Shown piece after piece: positions 23,266 to 31,700 of a DNA stretch of 64,000 bases (positions are counted from its first letter, which is position 1; the number at the start of each line of letters is the position of its first letter). A model generated the notes under the pieces. It was not told where the DNA came from and searched no databases. It saw nothing but the letters and a program-made list of their open reading frames with translations. This stretch comes from Trichosporon coremiiforme (Eukaryota > Basidiomycota > Tremellomycetes > Trichosporonales > Trichosporonaceae), in NCBI GenBank assembly GCA_039545355.1, contig BCJJ01000011.1, forward strand, positions 1,086,851 to 1,150,850, written 5' to 3'. Made by a program: the position numbers and the translations under genes.

Positions 23266-25935
23266 TTAAAGATCGTGAGCGGGCGTGAACTTGGCAGTCG
23301 GTCCGCTGTCGTCGAAGCTGTCGCGGCCGACGAGGGCCGTGAACTCTCCCTCGGGAACCTCCCACTTCTGCGTGACGGCGTTCCAGATGGAAACATCGTA
23401 GCGGCTGAGGAAGAAGGAGACGCAAGCCTCCTGTCCGGGCTCGACGTAGACCTTCTCGAAGTCGCGGAACACCTTCGGCGGCTCGCCGAGTCCCTCGGGG
23501 TACTTGAGGTAGAGCTGAGGGACGGCGTTTCCAGCGCAAGAGCCAGAGTTGCAGACGTTGACCTTGACTTCCCAGCGGCGGCGGTGCAGGTCGTCCGTCA
23601 TCGAGGAGCCAATGGTGGTGTTGTACGTCGGCTCCGGGCCGTAGATGACGTCGTGGCCGTCGGTAGGCTTGGAGCTCTCAGCGCTTGAGGTGGCAGAAGC
23701 GGTGGCAGAGGCGGAGGCAGAGGCGCTCGAGTGCTCCTCGCAGTCGCAGGGAGCCTCAGACTCAGTGCTGTTCGGAGCAGCGAGGACGTTGGCCGAAGGC
23801 GCGGGCTCAGTAAAGCCGGAGGCGAAGGCATCGGTCGAGTTGTCGTCACCAGCGTCCTCGGGGATCCAGGCCTCCTCGTCGCGGCGCATGTGGCGGCGCG
23901 AGAACGAGTGCTCGAAGCGACGCTTGGCCTTGTCGACGCAGTTGATAGAGAGGTCCTTGAAGTCGAACGTGGTGTAGCTGAGTCCGTAACCGAAGGGGTA
24001 GCGAGGCTGGATGTTCTTGTTCAGGAAGTGGCGGTAGTCGATGAACAAGCCCTCAGTGTAGGGGATGTTGGTCTCGGGCGGGATGTCGGTATCAACGTAG
24101 TCAATGACAGCGGGGTAGTCACCCATCTGCTTGGCAATCGTGTAGGGCAGGTGACCGGAAGGGTTGTAGTCGCCGTAGAGAACGTCGACGAGACCGTTAC
24201 CAACCTCCTGGCCGGCGATACCCTGCCAGACAACAGCAGTGATGTTGGGGTGCTCGATCCACTGCTCCATGTCCATGGGTCCGACAGAGTGCACAATGAC
24301 GACGGTGTTGTTGTTCACAGCAGCGACAGCCTTGACCAGCTCGTCGCCGTTGTGCCAAGCCGAGATGTTGTTGCGGTCGCCCTCGTTCGTGTCGACGGTG
24401 ATGTACTGCTCTCCCGAGTCCGAGTTGATGCCAACAAGAGCGACATCAGCACCAGTGGCAGCCTTGGCGGCGCCCACGAGGTCCCAGTTCTCAAACCAGT
24501 TCTGGATGCCGGAGCCGTCCTGGCGAGCACGCTGGAAGATGGCCTGGTACGGGTCAACGAGGTAGGGGAAGTTGGTCGTGCCCGAACCCCATCCCATAGC
24601 GAGGATAGCGTCGTTGCCGCCACGGTCGGGGAAACCGTTGGGACCCTGGGGGGAGGGACCCATGTCAAGACCGATGATAGCGACGGTCTTAGGCTTTTTG
24701 AGCGGGAGCGCACCCTTGTTCTCGAGGAGAACGACGGCCGAGGCAGCCATCTCGCGAATGAGCTTGTGGTGCTCGCCCTGAACGTTGACGTGCTCGGTAC
24801 CCTCCTCGCCCCAGGTATTGAAGTTGACGGCGGGGAAGTCCTTGTCCTGTCCAACGAGGTACCAGGCGGCGAGCACACGCTGAGCCATGTCGTCGAGACG
24901 GTCGATCGGGAGCGAACCGTTGTTCACCGCCATGGTCAGGTTCGCGTTGAAGTACGAGCTCTTGCCGCCGTTCATGTGGATATCGCCGGGCATGTCCATG
25001 TCGAGACCGGAGAGGGTAGCGAGCACTCCAGAGTGCGTCGCGTCCCAGTCAGACATGACGTAGCCACCGAAGCCGAGGTCCGACTTGAGGATGCCGTTGA
25101 GGGTCTTGGCGTTCTGGCCGGCCCAAGACCCGTTGATCAGGTTGTACGAGCACATGACCGATGCGACGTCGGCCTGCACAGCGCGGAGGAAGGGGTGGAC
25201 GTAGACCTCGCGCATTGTGCGGTCGTCAATGTTCGAAGACGACGTTGTGCGGTTGCGTTCCTGTTCGTTGGCGATGTAGTGCTTCACGACAGCCTGGACG
25301 CCAGCGTCCTGGATGCCCTTGACGGTCTGGTATGTCGCGATACCAGAGAGGTATGGGTCGCCTCCAAATCCTTCCCAGTTTCGTCCACCAGCGGCGACTC
25401 GTCCCATGTTGGTCATGGGGCCGAGAGCGGCGTTGATGCCCTTCCCTCTAAACTCCTCGCCCATGGCGAGACCGCGGTCATAGATCTGCTTCTTGTCGAA
25501 GGTCTGGGCGGCATTGATGGCGGCGGGGAAAGCAGACACGAAGTCCGCAAACCGCACGCCGAGGGGCGAGTCCTGCATACACTGACCCGGGAAGTTGTGT
25601 CCCGGGATATCCCAAGTGTTGCCGACACACCGACCCTGCATCCATCCGGTACCAGACACGATCTTGACCTTGTCCTCGACCGACCAGCCCTGCAGCATAG
25701 CAGACGCCTTAGCGTGCGCCTCTTGCCAGCGCGGAGGGAGCTGCGACTGGACATTCAGCGGAGCGCCGATGTTCTCAGACGTGTAGCCCTCGGGCACTGT
25801 GCAGAACTGGCACTGGTCACCACCGCTCGAGTCCGGGTTCAGCCCGCTTTGCCCGTTCGAGCCCTGGTCACCACCATTCTGAGCGTTGGAGAGAGAGAGG
25901 AGGGAGAAGAGGAGGGAGAAGAGAGCGACCTGCAT
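23266..25935 (-). CDS. glycoside hydrolase family 3 beta-glucosidase, secreted
   Basis: It releases terminal beta-linked glucose from cellobiose and other beta-glucosides outside the cell. The 889-aa frame begins MQVALFSLLFSLLSLSNAQ, a clear signal peptide. The GH3 N-terminal barrel holds the KHYIANEQERNR loop and SDWDATHSG, where Asp296 is the catalytic nucleophile by family rule. The GH3 C-terminal domain holds SGEQYITVDTNEGDRNN, whose Glu in EGDR is the usual acid/base, and HSVGPMDMEQW. It is followed by the segment around LPYTIAKQMGDYP and a fibronectin-III-like end (PQLYLKYP, then FFLSRYDVSIWN). A Ser/Ala-rich insert (about 740-765), perhaps O-glycosylated, lies before the Fn3 part. A TATAAA at 26054-26059 suits this start. 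An upstream exon could give a membrane-anchored form (see separate entry). Confidence 0.93.
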   Translation of the reverse strand: MQVALFSLLFSLLSLSNAQNGGDQGSNGQSGLNPDSSGGDQCQFCTVPEGYTSENIGAPLNVQSQLPPRWQEAHAKASAMLQGWSVEDKVKIVSGTGWMQGRCVGNTWDIPGHNFPGQCMQDSPLGVRFADFVSAFPAAINAAQTFDKKQIYDRGLAMGEEFRGKGINAALGPMTNMGRVAAGGRNWEGFGGDPYLSGIATYQTVKGIQDAGVQAVVKHYIANEQERNRTTSSSNIDDRTMREVYVHPFLRAVQADVASVMCSYNLINGSWAGQNAKTLNGILKSDLGFGGYVMSDWDATHSGVLATLSGLDMDMPGDIHMNGGKSSYFNANLTMAVNNGSLPIDRLDDMAQRVLAAWYLVGQDKDFPAVNFNTWGEEGTEHVNVQGEHHKLIREMAASAVVLLENKGALPLKKPKTVAIIGLDMGPSPQGPNGFPDRGGNDAILAMGWGSGTTNFPYLVDPYQAIFQRARQDGSGIQNWFENWDLVGAAKAATGADVALVGINSDSGEQYITVDTNEGDRNNISAWHNGDELVKAVAAVNNNTVVIVHSVGPMDMEQWIEHPNITAVVWQGIAGQEVGNGLVDVLYGDYNPSGHLPYTIAKQMGDYPAVIDYVDTDIPPETNIPYTEGLFIDYRHFLNKNIQPRYPFGYGLSYTTFDFKDLSINCVDKAKRRFEHSFSRRHMRRDEEAWIPEDAGDDNSTDAFASGFTEPAPSANVLAAPNSTESEAPCDCEEHSSASASASATASATSSAESSKPTDGHDVIYGPEPTYNTTIGSSMTDDLHRRRWEVKVNVCNSGSCAGNAVPQLYLKYPEGLGEPPKVFRDFEKVYVEPGQEACVSFFLSRYDVSIWNAVTQKWEVPEGEFTALVGRDSFDDSGPTAKFTPAHDL

Positions 25936-25972
25936 GGTCTGTCGTCAGCTCAACCAACACCGGGGAACTTAC

Positions 25973-26416
25973 AGCTCCAACCGCTTCAAAGAGTAAGTCA
26001 AAGGGATGAGCGTACCACTGGGGAAAGATTAAGGACGTCGAGTTGACGTCTGCTTTATAGTTTGTGAGATGAGAAACAACAGCAGAGTTCGAAGGACTGG
26101 GGATGATGTTTGCTTGGGTTTGCTGCGCATCTCCCGCTGCATCCGCTGCCTGGGAGCCATGATGCTGGAGAGCTCCGGTGTGAGGGTCAGACGAGAGTAA
26201 ACGAAGTGCGCTAAGGAGAATCAGCCGTGTGGTGAGTACGAGCACGGCGAGACACAGGCAGGCGCTAGCCACCTTGAGGGATCGTGCTAGCCATCTTTGC
26301 CGCACCGTGATCCAGGAGTGTGGGCGGCGCCTGCGGAGAGCACGAGGGACCGTAGGCTGTTTCTCTGACTGTCGCAGCGGTGGTCTACCAGTGGAGCTCT
26401 TGGTGTTGACGCGCAT
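25973..26416 (-). CDS. candidate alternative first exon of the beta-glucosidase, with membrane segment
   Basis: An ATG with A at -3, preceded by a leader-like A/C-rich stretch, opens 148 codons that end at a GTAAGT donor. A 34-nt intron (25939-25972) with a GCTGAC branch and CAG acceptor joins it in phase to the codon before the secreted-form ATG; a second CAG nine bases later is also in phase. The exon encodes a basic cytosolic tail (residues 1-47, with RALRRRRPHS), a membrane span (about 49-71, ASACLCLAVLVLTTRLILLS) and a Gln/Ser-rich linker. If used, the enzyme becomes a type II membrane protein of about 1038 aa, with the old signal peptide as a second hydrophobic stretch. Against it, TATAAA lies inside this exon and the signal peptide of the short form is ideal, so it may be a chance frame or a minor isoform. 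Confidence 0.4.
26054..26059 (-). promoter_or_regulatory. TATA box of the secreted beta-glucosidase form
   Basis: TATAAA reads on the minus strand about 120 bp before the ATG of the secreted form. Allowing 30-60 bp to the start site and a 34-nt leader intron, this gives a leader of ordinary length. Confidence 0.45.
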
Positions 26417-28188
26417 GATTATTTTGGTTTCGGACGTCTTGGGTGAATGAATTGGGGATGATAGTTAGCGTCCCAGGGCGATCGATCGCAACGATGCCGG
26501 AATCAGGCGGTGACGCTCGTTCTTAGCTTTCTGCTGCTGTTCTCCTGTTGTCCTCTTTGTGGGTGGTGCTGCGTGGGGTGCTGCCTGCTTCTCTCTTTCC
26601 GTGCGATTTTGACGAGAGCGCATCAGAAGAAGAACAGGTGCGGCATGAGCAGCGGACAAGGAGGGCGCACAAGGGACAAGTTGGTGACTGCGCGGTGCAG
26701 GGTGAGAGAGACAACCAGGAGAGTCAGGACATGTCGGAAGCTAGCAGCATGTGGTCCACTGGGATGTTGAGGTCGGCCGTGAGAAGTCTCACGCTGTCAC
26801 TTCGCTTGTTCGCCTTGCGGCGCTGCCATTGCGGACGGGGGAGCTTGATTGACCCACCCCATTAGCAATGTGCCCTTCGCCGCTGAGGAAAAGAAAAGCA
26901 CACGCGTTTGCAGCCAGAGTTTAGTCCATGCGGGTGACTCCCACCGCCTAGGTCCGCTGTACGGCAGGACCGGCCATCTGTGACACTCGAAGGCACTAGG
27001 TTTACTCTGCTCGTGCAGGCAGAGTGGTAGCTCGTGACATAAGCTCGGAGTGTACATCCTGTCTTGAACGTTCCAAACAATTCAGAGACAAGGTCCTTCT
27101 GGCTAACACGCGGCCCCATCTGTGCCCACATTTGCTCGCATGATCGCGCGGCACTGGTCAGCTGGTCAGACTGGCATGGAATGCTGTACGGCGCCCCAGA
27201 TGGCTAGCAGGCGCCAGCCACTCTCCCAGGTTTAAGGTCGTTGTGTTAGCCAAAAGTCGGAGGTCGCGCCGGATGTTTATCGACATTGGCCAGGTCACAT
27301 GCCGCCCTCACATCCATTTCCCGAAGTTCACCCGACGGTACTCGTCGCAGGAGTGATCGCATATTCGAGCGAGCGTCTTCCCCATCTGCAATAAGTCGAA
27401 CAGCGAGCATGTCCAGGCCTGGACAACGATCATGGGGATTCACAGAGCTAAGCTTGTGTGCGTCACGCTTGTCTCCACATTCACGTCCACACGACCTTGG
27501 ATACTCACGGTCTCACGACAAAGGCACCATGGTGCTCATGTCCGAGTCCGAGGAGAAGGGCAACTTTGATAGCACAAGGTCGAGTTCTGCCGCCCCCGTC
27601 AGTAACCGCTGCTCCCTTCGCCATGTTCGCCGAAAGAGCTCGGGACATGCTCGCTTAGCCTCTATTCTAGTGTCTGCAGTGGTGAGAGTTACTGGCGTCA
27701 GGTTAGTTGCGGCGCTGCTCTTCGGTGCTTCTATGCGGAAGCTGAGTCTTCCCTCTTCGCAAGATACTGTGTGGCATCGTTGCTGGACTGTCCATCTTCC
27801 TGTTCCTACTGATAGAGAAGAACGTTGAGAAGAAATTGGCGACTTCACTGAGTGTGTTTTCGGCGGCCGTTCCGCCACGTGCGAGGCAGGTATGACCGAA
27901 GACACGAGACCGAGATCTAAAAGCGGCTGCGGGCCGAACGGACCGAGCGACATGTTCACTGCAGCAACACCGACCTAGTCTACCCCGGATCCGAGGTACT
28001 ACTCAGACGACGACGATCAGTCTCACATGTCACCGCTTTTCAGCTTCACTCGATTCACTCCCTCATTCCGCGATCACCTAGCCTGCACCTCGGCATCCGG
28101 GGTACTTCCTTCCGACTTACTCATATAACCTCCCCCGTCAACCGCCGGCGCGCATGAGCTGACTAACTCCCACTCTCTCAGCGCCAGA
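26417..28188. other. 1.8-kb divergent region between beta-glucosidase and sugar transporter
   Basis: No gene is firmly supported. One stretch from an ATG at 27529 (MVLMSESEEKGNFDSTRSSS) reads like a transporter N-terminus on the plus strand, but I could not splice it to the transporter, and it soon becomes Arg/Ser-rich. An acceptor-like sequence with a CTAAC branch ends just before the transporter ATG (28181-28182), so the transporter may have a leader intron. A CACGTG lies near 27874. Confidence 0.45.
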
Positions 28189-30109
28189 ATGGCATCAATC
28201 ACCAGTGCCAGCGATACAAGCGAGAGGCCCAAACTCGAGCCTGTGAGGAAGGAACTGGAGTATGCCGAGATCCACACCAAGCCTGCTCTCATCAACTACG
28301 TCGCCGCCATCTTTGCGTGGGTCTAGACACGCCACAGAGCTGTGAGAAGAGCGGTGTGAGCTAACCCCAGTGCCATCGGGTCCTTCCTCTTCGGTACGAG
28401 TTGACTCCTAGTTCTCTTCTAACTCGCAGGCTATGACAGCGGCATCATCTCCTCCGTCATCTCAGAGAACTACACCGAGTTCCACGCATACTTTGATGCC
28501 AGTCCCAGTGTCGTCGGCGCCATCGTCAGCGTGTTCGCGGGCGGCGCGTTCTGTAAGTAGAGCCCTCCGTCAAGCTAAGGTGCCAGTGAAGAGTTAACCA
28601 CAGTCGGTGCCGCGCTGGCAGGACAGACGGCCGATCGCCTCGGTCGGAAACGCACAATCCAGCTCGGCGCCCTGATCGCCGTAGTGGGGTGCACGTTGCA
28701 GACGGCGGCGGTGCATGCGGCAATGCTCATTGTGAGTCTGTCCTCGACGCACGTCGCGTCCCAGCTAATGTGGTTCCGTGGTCGGCTGACGTTAGGTGGG
28801 AAGACTCGTTGCCGGGTTTGCCATCGGCGTTCTCTCCATGATTGTGCCACTGTACCAGGCCGAGATCAGTCCTCCGCACGCACGAGGGTTGTTGAGCGGG
28901 TGGACGCAGCTGGTACGTATCGCTGCTCTCCTCAGATGACCGCCTTGTGACCTGTATCTGACAACAGGCGATCAGCGCCGGCTTCTTCGTCGCCAACTGG
29001 GCTGGCTACGGCTGCCAGTTCATCAAAGGCGAGGGACAGTGGCGCGTCCCTCTGGCTATCCAGAACGTCCCCGCCCTGCTCCTCTTCGTGGGCATGCTGT
29101 ATCTCCCCTACTCGCCACGATGGCTCGCGAAAGTGGGCCGGACGGAGGAGGCGCGCGCAACGCTCGTCCGACTTCACGGCGGGCGGCGGGCTGACATGGC
29201 GGCCGTCGACGCCGAGATCACCGCGATGCTGGCCCAGATCGAGTGGGAGCGTAGCGTGAAGGGAAGCTATCTCGACCTGATCCGGGGTCGGGCAAACCTC
29301 CATCGCACAGTTGCAGCCTGCGCCGTTCAGGCCATGACGCAGTTCAGCGGCGTGAACGTGAATGCCTACTACGGGCCGCAGATCTACAACGCACTCGGTG
29401 AGTGACACCCGGCCGTGGACACGGCCACGGGCTGAAAAACTCTTGGCAGCTGACACCAGGCTTCAACGGCACGTCCACGCTGCTGATCAACGGCATCTCG
29501 GGCGCGTGGGGCATGCTCTGCGTCTGGGTCTTCATCACCTTTCTCGTGGACCGGATTGGGCGGCGCAAGCCTCTTATTATCGGCTCTGTCCTCCTCTCGC
29601 TCGTCATGGCGTGGCAGGCGGGGACGAACGCGCCGTTCGACCAGCACCGGCGCGCGAACAAGCCCTACACCAACGAATCCGTCGGTATCTCGGGCATCGC
29701 GGCGACATTCGTCTTCTCGTGGTTCTTTTCCTGGAGTTTCGGCCCCGTATCCTGGATCTACCAGTCTGAGATCTTCCCCCTGCACTTGCGAGCGAGGGGG
29801 GCCAGCGTCGCGACCATGACGAATTGGGCCTGCAACGTCGGCATAGCCCAGGCGACGCCCGTCGCGTTCGAGCACATTGGGTGGCAGTACTTCCTCGTCT
29901 TTGTCGCTTGCAACCTTGCCAATGGGGTAGGGGCTTACTTTCTCTTCCCGGAGACTAAAGGACGGACGCTCGAGGAGATTGCGGTGCTCTTTGGGGACAC
30001 GAGCGGCCAGGCGCGCCCCCCAGGCGGCTCGTCTGCTGCCACTGTGGCGTCTGCGTCTGACATCGAGAGCAAGACGAGTGGACCGAGTACGCCGAGAGTA
30101 GTAGTGTAG
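28189..30109 (+). CDS. MFS sugar transporter (sugar/H+ symporter family)
   Basis: A 12-span plasma-membrane sugar carrier is predicted. Seven exons (28189-28316, 28371-28393, 28430-28552, 28604-28731, 28796-28912, 28968-29397, 29460-30109) give 532 aa with phases intact; exon 2 is only 23 nt. Family signatures: FLFGYDSGIISS in TM1, ADRLGRKR between TM2 and TM3, YSPRWLAKVGR after TM6 (PESPRW-type), QFSGVNVNAYYGPQIY in TM7, VDRIGRRKPL between TM8 and TM9, and FPETKGRTLEE after TM12. These are the Pfam Sugar_tr/TIGR00879 marks. The substrate cannot be read; hexose, or a disaccharide, fits the divergent beta-glucosidase. The stop is only 54 nt from the stop of the convergent SARAF gene, so the two 3' UTRs must overlap. 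Confidence 0.92.
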
Positions 30110-30163
30110 TTTGCAGCAATAGAACTCAATGTGTAGCATGTACCATAGAACAATAGATGTATC

Positions 30164-31292
30164 CTATCTCGTCCTCGAACCTCCGTATCCGGTCGCCCTC
30201 CGGCTGGGTCCAGCATCGCTGGGACCAGTATCCCTTGTAGACGGCGGCTCATAATCCGCCCAACTCCTCTGCGCAGGTCTCTGCGCCCTCCACCTGGCGT
30301 AATCGCCCGCATCCTCCCTCTGCTCTTGCCTTTGGCCGTCACCCCTCCTCGTGGCCCAATTATAAGCCGCAGCACCAGCAGCGCCGGCAGCCATGCCTGT
30401 CCAGAATCCGGGGCCACTGCCTCCCTGCTGGGTTGCGGAGGTGTATGCGCGGCCGCCGAGACCTTGGCCCGTCGGCTGGGTCGTGGGGTCGGGCTTGGGC
30501 TGGGCAGAGTACGGAGGCGGGGGGCTCGAGTCACCTCCTGGTCCTGGACCCCATCCTCCGCCTGGCCCGCCCCCTCCGCCTCCCCAACCACCACCACCGC
30601 CGGGAGGACGGGGACGGTTGCCGTTCGGATCCCACCGGACGCGGACACGGAAGATCTTGTAGATGAAGAACAGGGCGACTGCGATCCAGAGCGCCTTGAT
30701 GGCCCAGACCGAGTCTGCTGTCAGCTGACTAGGTCAAGGCAGCTTGTCGCCTCTCTCATGAGCAGGAAAGAGTGACCGGGACGAACTCACAATCATGCCC
30801 CTCCTTCTTGTTCCCCACACTCGCCCAGCTCCCAAACGCCGCCTCGGGCCTTCCCTCCAATTCGTACTCGAGCGCGCAGCTCCCGGCGAGCACATTGGTG
30901 TCGCCCGGCTTGCTCCAGCCCTCACACACGACCTCGAGCGCTCCGAAGCGCATACCCTGGGGCAGGTCGGCTTCGCAGGCCCATTGCGGACTGACGCCGT
31001 CGGAGCCGGTTTGCCGACATTGCACGACTTGCGGGGCGTAGGCGCACAGTTTGCCTTGGCATTGGAGTTGGGCTGGGTCGTTAGCTAGCGCCTTGATATC
31101 AAGCTGTTAAACAGGGCGGGAGGGTTAACAAGGGAGGAGTAGGGAGGATGGAGGAACGAAGGAAGGAGGAGAGATGGGATACTCACGCACACCATCCGCC
31201 CTTCGCCCCGTCGTGAGCTGCCCCTCTCGCAGGGTAAGCGTCTTGATGCTCTCGAGGGTCACTTTGCGAGGTTTGGTCTTCTTGGCCACCAT
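30164..31292 (-). CDS. SARAF: SARAF (TMEM66, DUF1183) homologue
   Basis: In animals SARAF is an ER membrane protein that damps store-operated calcium entry. Three exons (31187-31292, 30791-31072, 30164-30714) give 312 aa. The cysteine-rich domain shows PQLQCQG, PQVVQCRQTGSDGVSPQWAC, VVCEGW and LAGSCALEYEL, closely tracking human SARAF (PQLKC, QWEC, VSCEGY, GSCGLEYNL). One membrane span follows (about 131-150, IKALWIAVALFFIYKIF), then a Gly/Pro-rich tail with SGPGFWTGMAAGAAG and the end ATGYGGSRTR, both diagnostic of the family. The odd point is the N-terminus, MVAKKTKPRKVTLESIKTLT: it aligns with the mature start of animal SARAF but no signal peptide precedes it. Either an upstream exon is missed or the protein enters the ER without one. 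Introns are 114 and 76 nt. Confidence 0.9.
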
Positions 31293-31700
31293 TGTTTGTT
31301 CTTGCTACTAGCTGAGAGTGATGTGACGTAGCAGTATTTGTGCGAAATTCGCGGTTGACGTGGAATGACGCTCGACCTTAGGGCGACGCGTCATCTTATC
31401 TCGGCCTTTGCATGCCCCTGTGAGACCTCCCCCGGTGGTGGCACATTGACTACTCATGGCGGATTCAGGTCGCCGATCCTTTCCTTCGTGCTTCGTGTCT
31501 CCTCATCCACGTCAGTGCACAGACCTCTCATCACAACTAGCTGCGCCGCACTCATTTCAAGAGACAAAGAATCACATAACTAACCGGTACAACTTAATCC
31601 AACAATACGTTGTTTTTACTCCCCGTTGAGGGGTTTGCTTCTGAGATCTAGATGTGTGCGGTGGCAGCAAGCGCTGCGCGCACTCCTCTTCTGTTCGCGC
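31293..31700. other. promoter of SARAF and 3' spacer of carnitine acetyltransferase
   Basis: No gene is present. The 80 bases next to the SARAF start hold TGACGTA (31324-31330) and TGACGTGG (31356-31363). Confidence 0.5.
31356..31363 (+). promoter_or_regulatory. UPRE-like element TGACGTGG upstream of SARAF
   Basis: TGACGTGG is the core unfolded-protein-response element bound by XBP1/Hac1-type bZIP factors. It sits 64 bp before the SARAF ATG, and a related TGACGTA lies 32 bp before it. Orientation is plus-strand while the gene is on minus. The regulatory role is inferred from sequence alone. Confidence 0.4.

Noticed and set aside
23731..26046. 771-codon open frame antisense to the beta-glucosidase
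   Set aside because: It mirrors a highly expressed, GC-rich gene whose third-position bias keeps the opposite strand open; the translation is Val/Asp/Glu/Arg-rich without motifs.
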